Made by a program: the position numbers and the translations under genes. A stretch of DNA of 60,207 nucleotides from Prevotella sp. (GTDB lineage Bacteria; Bacteroidota; Bacteroidia; Bacteroidales; Bacteroidaceae), in the NCBI GenBank assembly GCA_017508965.1, contig JAFWQT010000070.1, forward strand, positions 1 through 60,207, given 5' to 3'. Shown here in pieces: positions 44,709 through 53,505 of this stretch; the first letter of the stretch is position 1; each line of letters starts with the position of its first letter. A model generated the notes under the pieces. It saw only the letters and a list, made by a program, of their open reading frames with translations. It had not been told where the DNA came from and ran no database searches.

Positions 44709-45941
44709 ATGAACACGAACGAATTGCAGAGGATAAAGCAGCGCTACAACATCGTGGGAAACTGCGACGCGCTGAACCATGCGCTGGATGTCGCCCTTCA
44801 GGTGGCACCCACCGACCTCAGCGTGCTCATCGTAGGCGAGAGCGGCGTGGGTAAGGAAATCATACCCCGCCTGATTCACGACAATTCGCCCCGCCGGCGC
44901 GAGAAATACTTCGCCATCAACTGCGGCTCCATCCCTGAGGGAACCATCGACAGCGAGCTCTTCGGACACGAGAAAGGCTCGTTTACCGGAGCCATCGGCG
45001 AGAGCGAAGGCTACTTCGGCGTGGCCAACAAGGGCACCATCTTCCTAGACGAAGTGGGCGAGCTGCCCATGGCCACACAGGCCCGACTGCTGCGCGTGCT
45101 CGAAACCGGCGAATACATCCGCGTGGGCGGCACCAAGGTGATGAAGACCGACGTGCGCATCGTGGCCGCCACCAACGTGAACATACAGAAGGCCATCAGC
45201 GAGAACCGGTTCCGCGAAGACCTCTACTACCGTCTGAACACCATACCCATCCAGATGCCCTCGCTACGCGACCGAGGCAACGACATCATCCTGCTCTTCA
45301 AGCTCTTTGCCCTGCAGATGGCCGAGAAATACAGGCTGCCCAAAATCACCCTGACCGAAGACGCCAAGCAGGTGCTGCTGAAATACAAATGGCCCGGCAA
45401 CGTGCGCCAGCTGAAGAACATCACCGAGCAGATGTCGGTACTCTCCGAACAACGCGAAATCACGGCACAGGACCTGCGCCACTTCATCCCCGAAGACCCC
45501 GAGAGCACCATGCTCGCCACCATCAACAGCGGCAGCAGCGAGCACTCCTACGAGAATGAGCGCGAGATGCTGTTCAAGGTCATCTACGACACCCGCAACA
45601 GCCTGGCCGACATGCGCCGCGAGATATCAGCCCTGCGCAAGCAGCTCGACGATGCCAACGAGCTGAACAGCAACATACTGGCCCGCACCACGCCCACGCA
45701 GCAGATACCCACCGTATTTGGCGACGGCAACAACCCGGCCATCACTCCGCCCACGGGCATACAGGATGCAGTAGCCGAGGAAATCAAGGAACCCGAGACG
45801 CTCAACCTGGAGAACCTGGGGCGCCAGATGATAGAGAAAGCACTCGAGCGCAACGGCGGCAACCGCAAGAAGGCCGCCCAGGAACTCGGCATATCCGACC
45901 GCACCCTCTACCGCAGGATTAAGCAGTACGGATTAGAGTAG
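44709..45941 (+). CDS. sigma-54-dependent transcriptional activator without receiver domain
   Basis: An AAA+ enhancer-binding protein of 410 residues that would open sigma-54 promoters. The AAA+ domain starts within 25 residues of the N-terminus: Walker A VGESGVGKE, sigma-54 contact loop GSFTGA, Walker B GTIFLDEVGEL and arginine-finger region. A linker with a possible coiled coil (about 285-320) leads to a Fis-type helix-turn-helix (NRKKAAQELGISDRTLYRRI). There is no N-terminal receiver or sensor domain. In Bacteroidales this gene commonly precedes lptE and secG, as here. Confidence 0.88.
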   Translation: MNTNELQRIKQRYNIVGNCDALNHALDVALQVAPTDLSVLIVGESGVGKEIIPRLIHDNSPRRREKYFAINCGSIPEGTIDSELFGHEKGSFTGAIGESEGYFGVANKGTIFLDEVGELPMATQARLLRVLETGEYIRVGGTKVMKTDVRIVAATNVNIQKAISENRFREDLYYRLNTIPIQMPSLRDRGNDIILLFKLFALQMAEKYRLPKITLTEDAKQVLLKYKWPGNVRQLKNITEQMSVLSEQREITAQDLRHFIPEDPESTMLATINSGSSEHSYENEREMLFKVIYDTRNSLADMRREISALRKQLDDANELNSNILARTTPTQQIPTVFGDGNNPAITPPTGIQDAVAEEIKEPETLNLENLGRQMIEKALERNGGNRKKAAQELGISDRTLYRRIKQYGLE

Positions 45942-45967
45942 TATAAATATTAAGGTGAAACCGAGAA

Positions 45968-46519
45968 ATGAAAATGCTGAAAAAATACCTGAACCCGAAA
46001 ACCGCCAGCCAGGCAGCCCTGCGCTTCGTGGCACTTTTCGCGTTCGCCATTCTCGCCGCCGGATGCTCCGTGAGCTACACCTTCAACGGCTCCAGCATCG
46101 ACTACACCAAGACCAAGACCATCCAGATAGCCGACTTCCCCATCCGCGCCAGCTATGTGTGGGGTCCCATGGCAGCTATCTTCAACGGTGAGCTGAAAGA
46201 CAAGTTCGTCAACCACACCAAGCTGCAGCTCGTCAAGCGAAACGGCGACCTGAAGATTGAAGGACAGATCACCCAGTATCAGCAGCGCAACAAGTCGGTA
46301 TCGGCCGAAGGCACATCAGCCCTCATCGAGCTCACCATGACCGTCAACGTGATGTTCACCAACAACGTGAACCACGAGGAAGACTTCGAGCGCCAGTTCA
46401 CGTCATCCAAGACCTACGACTCAAAGCTCAGCCTCAGTTCCGTGCAAGACGACCTCGTCACACAGATGACGGAAGACATCGTCGACCAGATATTCAACGC
46501 CACCGTGGCCAACTGGTAA
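45968..46519 (+). CDS. lptE: LptE-like outer membrane lipoprotein
   Basis: Plug-like partner of LptD in lipopolysaccharide insertion. The 183-residue protein has a lipobox (ILAAGC, Cys36) after a long charged N-region. The body SYTFNGSSIDYTKTKTIQIA and the repeated beta strands with DLKIEGQITQY fit the Bacteroidetes LptE family. M3 at 45974 is an alternative start. It lies 26 bases after the sigma-54 activator. Confidence 0.8.
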   Translation: MKMLKKYLNPKTASQAALRFVALFAFAILAAGCSVSYTFNGSSIDYTKTKTIQIADFPIRASYVWGPMAAIFNGELKDKFVNHTKLQLVKRNGDLKIEGQITQYQQRNKSVSAEGTSALIELTMTVNVMFTNNVNHEEDFERQFTSSKTYDSKLSLSSVQDDLVTQMTEDIVDQIFNATVANW

Positions 46520-46548
46520 TCAGCAACCGCCCGCATCAGAAAAAGAAT

Positions 46549-47304
46549 ATGGATTTACAGAACCTGATAAAACATCCCGAGATGATGGACAAGGAAACGC
46601 TCTACGAACTGCGTTCCCTGCTGGCACTGTATCCCTATTTCCAGACAGCCCGCCTGCTGATGCTGCAAAACCTCTACCTACTGCACGACCCCACCTTCGA
46701 CGAAGAACTGCGCCGAGCAGCCATCTACATCACCGACCGCAAAGTGGTGTTCAACCTCGTCGAGGCAGCCCACTACCGCCTCAGCAGCATCAACCAGTCC
46801 GCCCAGGGCACCAAACAGGCTCCCGCCACCGTCGGACAAGACTCGCGCACGGCCACCCTCATCAACCAGTTCCTCGACAATATCCCCGTTGAGAAAGAAG
46901 AGCGCAAAGGCAAGCGCAAGCCCACCCCCAGCGATGCCGCCGTTGACTATGTTTCGTATCTCATCGAGACCGAAGGCGAGGCATTCAAGGACGAAGACCA
47001 GCCCCAGATGAGAGGACAGAATTTGATAGATAATTTCATAAACAAAGAAGGCGGAAATTTCGATCTGAAAGACGTCCCCGAGTTCCTTCCGCAACTCGAA
47101 GAAAACGAAAAATCAGACGAAAACGGAGGCGAAGAAGGCTATTTTACCGAAACTTTGGCACGAATTTACATAAAACAAGGCCGATATTCAAAGGCTTTGG
47201 AAATAATTAAGCGTTTAAATTTGAATTATCCAAAAAAAAATGCTTACTTTGCAGACCAAATTCGATTTTTAGAGAAATTGATTATAAACAATAATAAAAA
47301 ATAA
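46549..47304 (+). CDS. conserved soluble protein with TPR-like ends
   Basis: A 251-residue protein, mostly helical, with no signal peptide. The N-terminal part (MDKETLYELRSLLALYPYFQ) and the C-terminal part (ARIYIKQGRYSKALEIIKRL) look like single TPR hairpins, separated by an acidic, low-complexity middle. No function known; Bacteroidales homologues lie between lptE and secG. The last 165 bases are clearly more AT-rich than the rest of the gene. Confidence 0.65.
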   Translation: MDLQNLIKHPEMMDKETLYELRSLLALYPYFQTARLLMLQNLYLLHDPTFDEELRRAAIYITDRKVVFNLVEAAHYRLSSINQSAQGTKQAPATVGQDSRTATLINQFLDNIPVEKEERKGKRKPTPSDAAVDYVSYLIETEGEAFKDEDQPQMRGQNLIDNFINKEGGNFDLKDVPEFLPQLEENEKSDENGGEEGYFTETLARIYIKQGRYSKALEIIKRLNLNYPKKNAYFADQIRFLEKLIINNNKK

Positions 47305-47312
47305 GTAAAGAA

Positions 47313-47753
47313 ATGTACACATTTTTCGTAATTTTAATCGTACTTGCAGCACTGCTCATGATTGGCATCGTGCTCATCCAGGAATCTAAGGGTGGCGGTC
47401 TGTCATCCAACTTCTCATCTTCCAATGCCATCATGGGTGTAAGGAAGACCACCGACTTCGTAGAAAAGGCCACATGGGGACTCGCCATCGCTATGGTAGT
47501 GCTGAGCGTGCTCTGCGCCTATGTTGCTCCCACCGCTGCCACCGAGCAGAGCGTGCTCGAGAATGCAGCCACCGAGCAGCAGCAGACCAACCCCAACACC
47601 CTGCCCGGTTTCGGTGCAAGCCAGAATGCTGACCAGGCCGCACCTGCAGCAGCCGAAGGAGCAAAGAGCGCAGCTCCCGCCGAAAAGGCTCCCGCAGCCG
47701 AGGCACCAGCCGCACCTGCAGCTCCCGCAGCCCCGAATGCCCCGGCAAAATAA
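47313..47753 (+). CDS. secG: preprotein translocase subunit SecG
   Basis: Small membrane subunit of the SecYEG channel. The two transmembrane helices (FFVILIVLAALLMIGIVLIQ and WGLAIAMVVLSVLCAYV) flank the conserved loop ESKGGGLSSNFSSSNAIMG. After about residue 75 comes an extended Ala/Pro/Glu-rich tail of some 70 residues, typical of Bacteroidetes SecG. It lies eight bases after the previous stop. Confidence 0.9.
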   Translation: MYTFFVILIVLAALLMIGIVLIQESKGGGLSSNFSSSNAIMGVRKTTDFVEKATWGLAIAMVVLSVLCAYVAPTAATEQSVLENAATEQQQTNPNTLPGFGASQNADQAAPAAAEGAKSAAPAEKAPAAEAPAAPAAPAAPNAPAK

Positions 47754-47782
47754 CTATTCGGTAAAATTAATAGAAAAAAATC

Positions 47783-47824
47783 ACGGCAATTATTTGGCAG
47801 TCTCAAATAATTGCCGTACCTTTG
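47783..47824 (+). promoter_or_regulatory. tRNA-His promoter spanned by an inverted repeat
   Basis: TTTG (47793-47796), 20 nt, TACCTTTG (47817-47824). A perfect 14-bp inverted repeat (47783-47796 and 47804-47817, loop of seven) ends exactly on the -33 box and the first base of the -7 box. The hairpin could also be the secG terminator; a T run follows it only on the minus strand. Confidence 0.75.
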
Positions 47825-47842
47825 CAACCGCAAAACCGACAT

Positions 47843-47917
47843 GGTGCCCGTAGTTCAGTTGGTTAGAGCGTCAGATTGTGGTTCTGAATGTCGACGGTTC
47901 GAGTCCGTCCGGGCACC
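47843..47917 (+). tRNA. tRNA-His (GTG)
   Basis: A full cloverleaf: acceptor GTGCCCG/CGGGCAC with the extra G-1 at 47843 opposite the discriminator C at 47917, a hallmark of tRNA-His. The D loop is AGTTGGTTAGA, the anticodon loop carries GTG, and the T arm is TTCGAGTCC. No CCA is encoded. Confidence 0.95.
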
Positions 47918-47922
47918 CTCCC

Positions 47923-47958
47923 AAATCTCTGTAAGTCAACACTTACGGAGATTTTTGT
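47923..47958 (+). terminator. tRNA-His terminator
   Basis: AAATCTCTGTAAGT (47923-47936) pairs with ACTTACGGAGATTT (47941-47954) with one T-G pair and a 4-nt loop, followed by T residues. Confidence 0.87.
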
Positions 47959-48113
47959 TTTCAGGTCGATGCGAACAATTACACGTTGGACGAAATTATC
48001 GATAATGATTACACGCCCTCAAAGCTGGCGTGCCTGACCGTGATAATAGTACTTTTCTTCATAAACTATCCTAATATTGAGGGCAAAACTATATGTTTTA
48101 TCCTGAAAATGAC

Positions 48114-48121
48114 TATCTTTG
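48114..48121 (+). promoter_or_regulatory. -7 promoter box of the methyltransferase gene
   Basis: TATCTTTG, 59 bases before the ATG at 48181. No TTTG at the right distance. The gap 47959-48113 shows nothing else I can support. Confidence 0.4.
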
Positions 48122-48180
48122 CCTTGCTTTTGATACGTTATGTGAAAAAAACATACCGGCTATTACATTACAAGAAGCCT

Positions 48181-48894
48181 ATGAATAGCAAGAAGGATGC
48201 GATGGGCAGAGCCATTGCCGACTACTGGAAAAACAAGAAGACAGACAGGCTCAGGGTGTTCTCCCCGATGTTCGAGGAGGACGAGATACCCTTGACCACA
48301 CTTTTCCGAACATACGAGAATATGCCGGAGATTGAACGTAAGGCACTCGACATGGCAACCGGCAGGACACTCGATGTCGGGGCCGCCTCTGGTTGTCATT
48401 CACTTGTACTTCAGAAGAAAGGCATCGACGTAACTGCCATAGACATTTCCCCATTAGCTGTTGAGACGATGAAGAATCGTGGAGTCCAGAAGGTCATCGA
48501 ACAGGACTTCTTCACACTAGCGGGGCAACAGTACGACACCATCCTCATGCTGATGAACGGCATTGGGATAGTCGGAACCTTGGAACGTCTGCCAAAGTTC
48601 TTTCAGCGACTCGACAAGATATTAGCCCCAGGCGGTCAGGTGCTGTGTGACTCATCAGACATCAGCTATGTGTTCGAGGATGAAAACGGCATGATGGATA
48701 TTCCGGACGAAATGGATTATTACGGCGAGCAGAGTTTCCGAATGCAGTATAAGGACACCATAGGCGAACCCTTCGACTGGCTCTACATCGATGCAGACAC
48801 CCTGAAAGAGCATGCAGCGAAGAACGACTATAATGTAGAGGTTGTTGCTGAAGGTAAGCATTACGATTACTTAGCAAGAATAACAAAATTATAA
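48181..48894 (+). CDS. class I SAM-dependent methyltransferase
   Basis: A 237-residue methyltransferase. The SAM-binding motif I is TLDVGAASGCHSLVL (Gly-rich), followed by the acidic residue in VTAIDISP and motif IV QYDTILMLMNGIGIVG. The start at 48181 (MNSKKDAMGRAIADYW) is preferred to the longer frame from 47986, whose first 65 residues would cover the promoter. Substrate unknown. Composition is more AT-rich than the neighbours upstream. Confidence 0.8.
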   Translation: MNSKKDAMGRAIADYWKNKKTDRLRVFSPMFEEDEIPLTTLFRTYENMPEIERKALDMATGRTLDVGAASGCHSLVLQKKGIDVTAIDISPLAVETMKNRGVQKVIEQDFFTLAGQQYDTILMLMNGIGIVGTLERLPKFFQRLDKILAPGGQVLCDSSDISYVFEDENGMMDIPDEMDYYGEQSFRMQYKDTIGEPFDWLYIDADTLKEHAAKNDYNVEVVAEGKHYDYLARITKL

Positions 48895-49121
48895 AGTCAT
48901 CACCCAACAATCAATACAATTATCATTGCCACCCAATCACGGCTTTACTATATAATATTAAGGAAGAGGGAGATGATGCCGGTATTGATCAGATCAGCGA
49001 ACATGGCACCGATGGTTACACCCAGCTTACTTGCCAAGGTTTTGCCAAACTGCGTTTTCTTTTATCATAAGCGGAACATTGCTTGGCAGTTTCCACATTT
49101 TTTTGTTCCTTTGCATCCGTA

Positions 49122-50018
49122 ATGAATCAGACAATACTCACCATAACAGGTAGCGACGGTACCGGCATCTCGGGTGTGCAGGCCGACATCCGGCTCATCC
49201 ATGAGCTGGGGGGCATGGCAGCATCGGTTATCACCTCTATCACCGTGCAGAACACCCTGGGCATTCAAGAGTTCCACGACCTGCCGGCATCGGTGGTACG
49301 CCAGCAGGTGGAGGCCATCGTCAACGACCTTCAGCCGCAAATCGTCAAGATTGGACTGTTGCGACGCATCGATGTGGTGGAGGCACTGGCCGATGTGCTG
49401 CGCCGCTACAAACCGCGACACATCATCTATGCGCCCGTGCTCAACTCTACCAAGGGCGAGCAGCTGGTCAGCCAGAAGGTGTACGAGACCATCCAGCGCG
49501 AGCTGATACCCCTGTGCACCATCGTGCTGGCTCCTTCCGACCTTCCCATCGGTCCTCGCCGCCACGGTCACGCCAACCAGCTGGGGTCGGCCCTGGCCTA
49601 TTATCTGAGTCTCGAAGAAGAGGTGGGCAATGCCATGCGCCACGCACAGGCCTATCTGAAACAGCTGCCTGCCGACTACGCCGACGGCAACAGCCGGAGC
49701 GAAGAACTCTACAACCAGTTTCTTGATGCCGTAGAGCACTATTTCAACCGCTATGCCGACGTGGCTTTCTATGCAGAGCAACTCAACGTCAGCCCCCGCT
49801 ATCTGGGACAGGTCACCCGCCGTATCGCCGACCGTTCGCCCAAGGCCATCATCGATGAGCGCATCACTACCGAAATCGCCTCGCTCCTGTCATCTACCAA
49901 CCGTCCCCTGAAGGACATTGCCCAGCGCCTCGGCTTCTCATCGCAGGCTCATCTGTCGCGATTCTTCAAAAAACAGAGAGGCTTCTCTCCTAGCGAATAC
50001 AAACACAACAGAAAATAA
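49122..50018 (+). CDS. AraC-family regulator with an N-terminal ThiD/PdxK-like domain
   Basis: A 298-residue fusion placed directly before pdxST. Residues 1 to about 180 match the ThiD/pyridoxine kinase fold ([36 protein letters not shown]). The region that binds ATP in real kinases (PNLPEAE to VKGGH) is missing, and the catalytic GTGC/D motif reads GHAN (149-152). Residues about 195-296 form two AraC helix-turn-helix units ([40 protein letters not shown]). The reading is that a dead kinase domain senses a B6 or related vitamer and controls pdxST; this is inference. The stop is only seven bases before pdxS. Confidence 0.8.
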   Translation: MNQTILTITGSDGTGISGVQADIRLIHELGGMAASVITSITVQNTLGIQEFHDLPASVVRQQVEAIVNDLQPQIVKIGLLRRIDVVEALADVLRRYKPRHIIYAPVLNSTKGEQLVSQKVYETIQRELIPLCTIVLAPSDLPIGPRRHGHANQLGSALAYYLSLEEEVGNAMRHAQAYLKQLPADYADGNSRSEELYNQFLDAVEHYFNRYADVAFYAEQLNVSPRYLGQVTRRIADRSPKAIIDERITTEIASLLSSTNRPLKDIAQRLGFSSQAHLSRFFKKQRGFSPSEYKHNRK

Positions 50019-50025
50019 TCAAGCA

Positions 50026-50898
50026 ATGAACGAAAGACAAAACCTAAACCGCCAGTTGGCTCAGATGCTGAAGGGCGGTGTTATCATGGACGTGACAACT
50101 CCCGAACAGGCCCGTATTGCCGAAGAGGCAGGTGCCTGTGCAGTAATGGCTCTTGAGCGCATCCCAGCCGACATACGTGCAGCTGGCGGCGTCTCGCGCA
50201 TGAGCGACCCCAAGATGATACGCGGCATACAAGAGGCCGTCACCATTCCCGTCATGGCAAAATGCCGCATCGGACACATTGCCGAAGCACAGATACTGCA
50301 GGCTATCGAAATAGACTACATCGACGAGAGCGAGGTGCTGTCGCCTGCCGACAATATCTACCACATCGACAAGACCAAGTTCGACGTGCCCTTCGTATGC
50401 GGTGCCAAAAACCTGGGAGAGGCCTTGCGACGCATTGCCGAAGGCGCCACCATGATCCGCACCAAAGGCGAGCCAGGCACAGGCGATGTGGTGCAGGCCG
50501 TGAGCCACATGCGACTGATGCAGAGCGAGATACGCCGCCTGGTATCGATGAGCGAAGACGAGCTGTACGAAGCAGCCAAGCAGTTGCAGGCACCATACGA
50601 GCTGGTGCGATATGTCCACGAGAACGGCAAACTGCCCGTGGTGAACTTTGCAGCCGGTGGTGTGGCAACCCCTGCCGATGCAGCGCTGATGATGCAACTT
50701 GGTGCCGAAGGCGTGTTTGTGGGCAGCGGCATTTTCAAGAGCGGAAACCCAGCCAAGCGTGCCGCAGCCATTGTACAGGCAGTCACCAACTACAGCGACG
50801 CCAAACTGCTGGCAGAACTCAGCGAAGACCTTGGCGAGGCCATGGTAGGTATTAACGAGCAGGAAATTGAACTCTTAATGGCCGAACGCGGAAAATGA
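50026..50898 (+). CDS. pdxS: pyridoxal 5'-phosphate synthase, synthase subunit
   Basis: Makes PLP from ribose 5-phosphate, glyceraldehyde 3-phosphate and ammonia supplied by PdxT (DXP-independent route). The 290-residue TIM barrel has the opening [19 protein letters not shown], with the first catalytic lysine at K11-20 region and VMAKCRIGH plus DYIDESEVL, and the second lysine in [13 protein letters not shown]. The start at 50026 is chosen because the preceding gene ends at 50018. It overlaps pdxT by four bases. Confidence 0.95.
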   Translation: MNERQNLNRQLAQMLKGGVIMDVTTPEQARIAEEAGACAVMALERIPADIRAAGGVSRMSDPKMIRGIQEAVTIPVMAKCRIGHIAEAQILQAIEIDYIDESEVLSPADNIYHIDKTKFDVPFVCGAKNLGEALRRIAEGATMIRTKGEPGTGDVVQAVSHMRLMQSEIRRLVSMSEDELYEAAKQLQAPYELVRYVHENGKLPVVNFAAGGVATPADAALMMQLGAEGVFVGSGIFKSGNPAKRAAAIVQAVTNYSDAKLLAELSEDLGEAMVGINEQEIELLMAERGK

Positions 50899-51497
50899 GA
50901 ATTGCAGTTTTAGCCCTGCAGGGGGCATTCATCGAGCACGAACAGGTGCTGCAACGCCTTGGAGCCGAGACATTTCAAGTGAGGCAGCTCAGAGATTGGC
51001 AGCAGCCGAAAGACGGACTGATTCTTCCGGGTGGCGAGAGCACGGTACAGATGCGCCTGCTCTCAAAACTGGGACTGCTCGAACCCATCCGTCAGGCTGT
51101 CGCCAGCGGTCTGCCAGTTTTTGGCACCTGTGCCGGCATGATTCTGCTTTCCGAGGACCATCTGGGCACAATGGACATACGGGTGCGCCGTAACGCATAC
51201 GGCCGTCAGTTAGGCAGTTTCTTCACCACGGGCAGCGTAGAGGGCATAGGCAACGACGTGCCCATGACGTTCATCCGCGCACCCTATATCGAGACCGTAT
51301 TGTCGCCCCGATGCAAGGCCATCGCCACCGTCGACGGGCATATAGTTGCGGCACGCCAGGGGAACCAGCTGGCCACATCTTTCCATCCAGAACTTGGCGA
51401 CCAGCAAAACATGCCTGATATGTTTGCGGGCTCAGGTCAGCCTACCGACGACTACAGGTTCCACCGCTACTTCCTCGACATGATTCATCCGTCCTGA
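50895..51497 (+). CDS. pdxT: pyridoxal 5'-phosphate synthase, glutaminase subunit
   Basis: Glutaminase that feeds ammonia to PdxS. The 200-residue class I amidotransferase has LPGGEST, the nucleophile cysteine in FGTCAGMIL, and the His-Glu pair in SFHPELG. The start overlaps the pdxS stop as ATGA, so the subunits are made in step. A terminator follows. Confidence 0.95.
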   Translation: MRIAVLALQGAFIEHEQVLQRLGAETFQVRQLRDWQQPKDGLILPGGESTVQMRLLSKLGLLEPIRQAVASGLPVFGTCAGMILLSEDHLGTMDIRVRRNAYGRQLGSFFTTGSVEGIGNDVPMTFIRAPYIETVLSPRCKAIATVDGHIVAARQGNQLATSFHPELGDQQNMPDMFAGSGQPTDDYRFHRYFLDMIHPS

Positions 51498-51535
51498 GAC
51501 CGTTTTAGGAATAATCCGAATATTAGCAACGAAAG

Positions 51536-51567
51536 AAGTGCACCGCCTATGGTGCACTTTCTGTTTT
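51536..51567 (+). terminator. pdxST terminator
   Basis: AAGTGCACC (51536-51544) pairs with GGTGCACTT (51551-51559), loop of six, followed by a T-rich run. Confidence 0.85.
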
Positions 51568-51667
51568 TCAACACAGAGGTACAGAGGTTAAGACAAAAAT
51601 CTGACACCAATCATTCTACTCCCCCCTATCCACTCCCCTCCTCAGAAAGGAAAAGACCCTCCCCCTG

Positions 51668-51804
51668 CCCCTCCATAAATGGAGGGGAGCAGATAGCAAT
51701 GAAGCTACAAAAAAATACCCCTCCTTAGAAAGGAGGGGCAAGGGGTGGTTGATGAATGTGGAGCAAGGGGTGGTTGATGAATGTGGAGCAAGGGGTGGTT
51801 GATT
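51668..51804. repeat. GC-rich palindromes and 25-bp direct repeats
   Basis: Two palindromes, CCCCTCCAT/ATGGAGGGG (51668-51687) and CCCCTCCTT/AAGGAGGGG (51718-51738), are followed by two and a half copies of a 25-bp direct repeat (units at 51738, 51763 and 51788) that reach the stop codon of the leucine-rich repeat gene. On the minus strand the second palindrome is followed by TATTTTTTT and can act as that gene's terminator. Nothing else is seen in 51568-51667. Confidence 0.75.
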
Positions 51805-53212
51805 ACATTTTCACTTTCACGCTCCTGCCTCCCACTTTCACAATAACAATCTCTCCCCGCTGGATGTTGGTGGCTACGGTAGCCTGACCATCCTTCACGT
51901 TTGCAGAGCCCAGAGCCTTGCCGTCAGCTGTATAAACAGCCACGGCCTGTCCCTCCTGCTCACTCTTCACAGTTATCACCCCTCCATTGGCCGAAATCAG
52001 CACAGGGATGCTCTCCGCAACGGCCTTGGCCGAAGTGGGAGTCTCAGGAGTAGTTTCCGTAAAGATGGCATCCGTCCATACCAAAGTGGCCGTAGCGACA
52101 TCAGAATCCTCATAGCCCGACTTGGTTGCATACACGCTGATTTCGTAGGTGGCAGAGAGGCTGACCTTTGCATCATAGCCTTTTTTAATATCTGTATCTT
52201 TAATCTCGTAAACATACTCCACCCCTTCTGTTTCGCAACTGAATGTCAATTCTTTATCAGCATAACTAATGGTAGGTGTAGCGCATTTCTTCTCTTCAGG
52301 TTGCGTACTACTGCCAGGCTCTCCTTCTTCGATAAACAGGAATTTATTCCATCTATTTGTGGATTTGTATTTTTCTATTGTTCCTTTTGGCACATAAAGC
52401 ATGACGTTATAAAACACATCTTCAGGGAAGCAGTCATAAGTTATTGAACAAGGATTCTCCATTTTAGAAATCACCGAGGTAAGGCCGGTGCAATTAGAGA
52501 AAGCTCTCTCTCCAATGGAAGTCACGGAATTGGGGATGGTTATGGAGGTAAGGCTGCTGCACCCTTGGAAAGCATAGTTTCCGATGCTCGTCACGGAATT
52601 GGGGATGGTCACAGAGGTTAGGGCGCTGCAACCTGAGAAAGCCCAGTCCCCAATGCTCGTCACGGAATTGGGGATGGTCACGGAGGTCAGGCTGCAGCAA
52701 AGAGAGAAAGCAGAGCCTCCGATGGTTGTCACGGAATTGGGGATGGTCACAGAGGTTAGGTCGCTGCAATTATAGAAAGCATAGTCACAGATGGTAATCA
52801 CAGAATTTCCGATGGTCACGGAGGTAAGGCCGGTGCAATTAAAGAAAGCTCTCTCTCCGATGGAAGTCACGGAATTGGGGATGGTAACGGAGGTCAGCCC
52901 GCTGCAATTATAGAAAGCCCAGAATCCGATGGTGGTCACGGAATTGGGGATGGTAACGGAGGTCAGCCCGCTGCACCATTCGAAAGCTCTCTCTCCGATG
53001 GAAATCACCTTCCTAGTGCGAGACATGTAGGTTACTTCCTCGGGGATGTTGACGACTCCTGAATAATTGCCGTTGGATACAACCAACTCTGTACCGTTGT
53101 TTATGTAGTTATAATAGATGGTGACACCATCCGCATTCTCTACTGCAATGTCATATGCGCTAGCCAACAAAGGCAGCGCCATCAATAATGTGGATAAGAA
53201 AAGTTTCTTCAT
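51803..53212 (-). CDS. BspA-like leucine-rich repeat protein
   Basis: A 469-residue secreted or surface protein. After a signal peptide (MKKLFLSTLLMALPLLASA) come eight or nine BspA-type repeats of 23 residues (LTSVTIPNSVTSIG with an AF..C core) over about residues 60-260. A domain with chitobiase-like strands follows (YEIKDTDIKKGYDAKVSLSA), then a C-terminal region ending GEIVIVKVGGRSVKVKM that resembles a type IX secretion sorting tail. BspA proteins bind host or bacterial surfaces. The repeats are nearly identical in DNA, so copy number may vary between strains. Confidence 0.82.
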   Translation of the reverse strand: MKKLFLSTLLMALPLLASAYDIAVENADGVTIYYNYINNGTELVVSNGNYSGVVNIPEEVTYMSRTRKVISIGERAFEWCSGLTSVTIPNSVTTIGFWAFYNCSGLTSVTIPNSVTSIGERAFFNCTGLTSVTIGNSVITICDYAFYNCSDLTSVTIPNSVTTIGGSAFSLCCSLTSVTIPNSVTSIGDWAFSGCSALTSVTIPNSVTSIGNYAFQGCSSLTSITIPNSVTSIGERAFSNCTGLTSVISKMENPCSITYDCFPEDVFYNVMLYVPKGTIEKYKSTNRWNKFLFIEEGEPGSSTQPEEKKCATPTISYADKELTFSCETEGVEYVYEIKDTDIKKGYDAKVSLSATYEISVYATKSGYEDSDVATATLVWTDAIFTETTPETPTSAKAVAESIPVLISANGGVITVKSEQEGQAVAVYTADGKALGSANVKDGQATVATNIQRGEIVIVKVGGRSVKVKM

Positions 53213-53289
53213 ATCATGTTCGTTTTACGGTTTATATTGTATTTCCTTTTAGTGTTTTCAAAAAAACGTGGACTAATTACTTCGTCTAC

Positions 53290-53406
53290 GTTATCTGAGG
53301 TATCGCCAAACACCATCGCCACTTAAACGAGTAATAGCCCACGCCAGCCCGCGTGAACCATTTACTTTCGTCTTGTGGCTTGAAATTTTGGCGATTTTCA
53401 GATAAC
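53290..53406. repeat. long imperfect hairpin region
   Basis: GTTATCTGA and ATCGCCAAA (53290-53310) pair with TTTGGCGAT and TCAGATAAC (53387-53406). Inside, GCCAC/GTGGC and CACGC/GCGTG continue the hairpin, so about 117 nt could fold into one long stem. No T run follows on either strand. It lies between the leucine-rich repeat gene and the nucleotidyltransferase gene. The rest of 53213-53505 shows nothing. Confidence 0.6.
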
Positions 53407-53505
53407 AAGAACAAAAAGCAAACGCTTCTTCCTTATGTCCTTATGTAGTCACTATGTCATACGCATTGCGGTTTTATGGGTTCAACATTTATTGTTCGGG
53501 TTCAT

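Noticed and set aside
47843-47917. tRNA-His as the attachment site of an integrated element reaching to guaA.
   Set aside because: I found no repeat of the tRNA 3' end further on and no integrase.
47811-48005. Short reading frame through tRNA-His.
   Set aside because: It covers a clear tRNA and its terminator.
48950-49070. Possible gene fragment on the minus strand (KTLASKLGVTIGAMFADLIN and onward, about 35 codons).
   Set aside because: It has no start codon, no upstream part and no family I can name; it may be chance or a last remnant.
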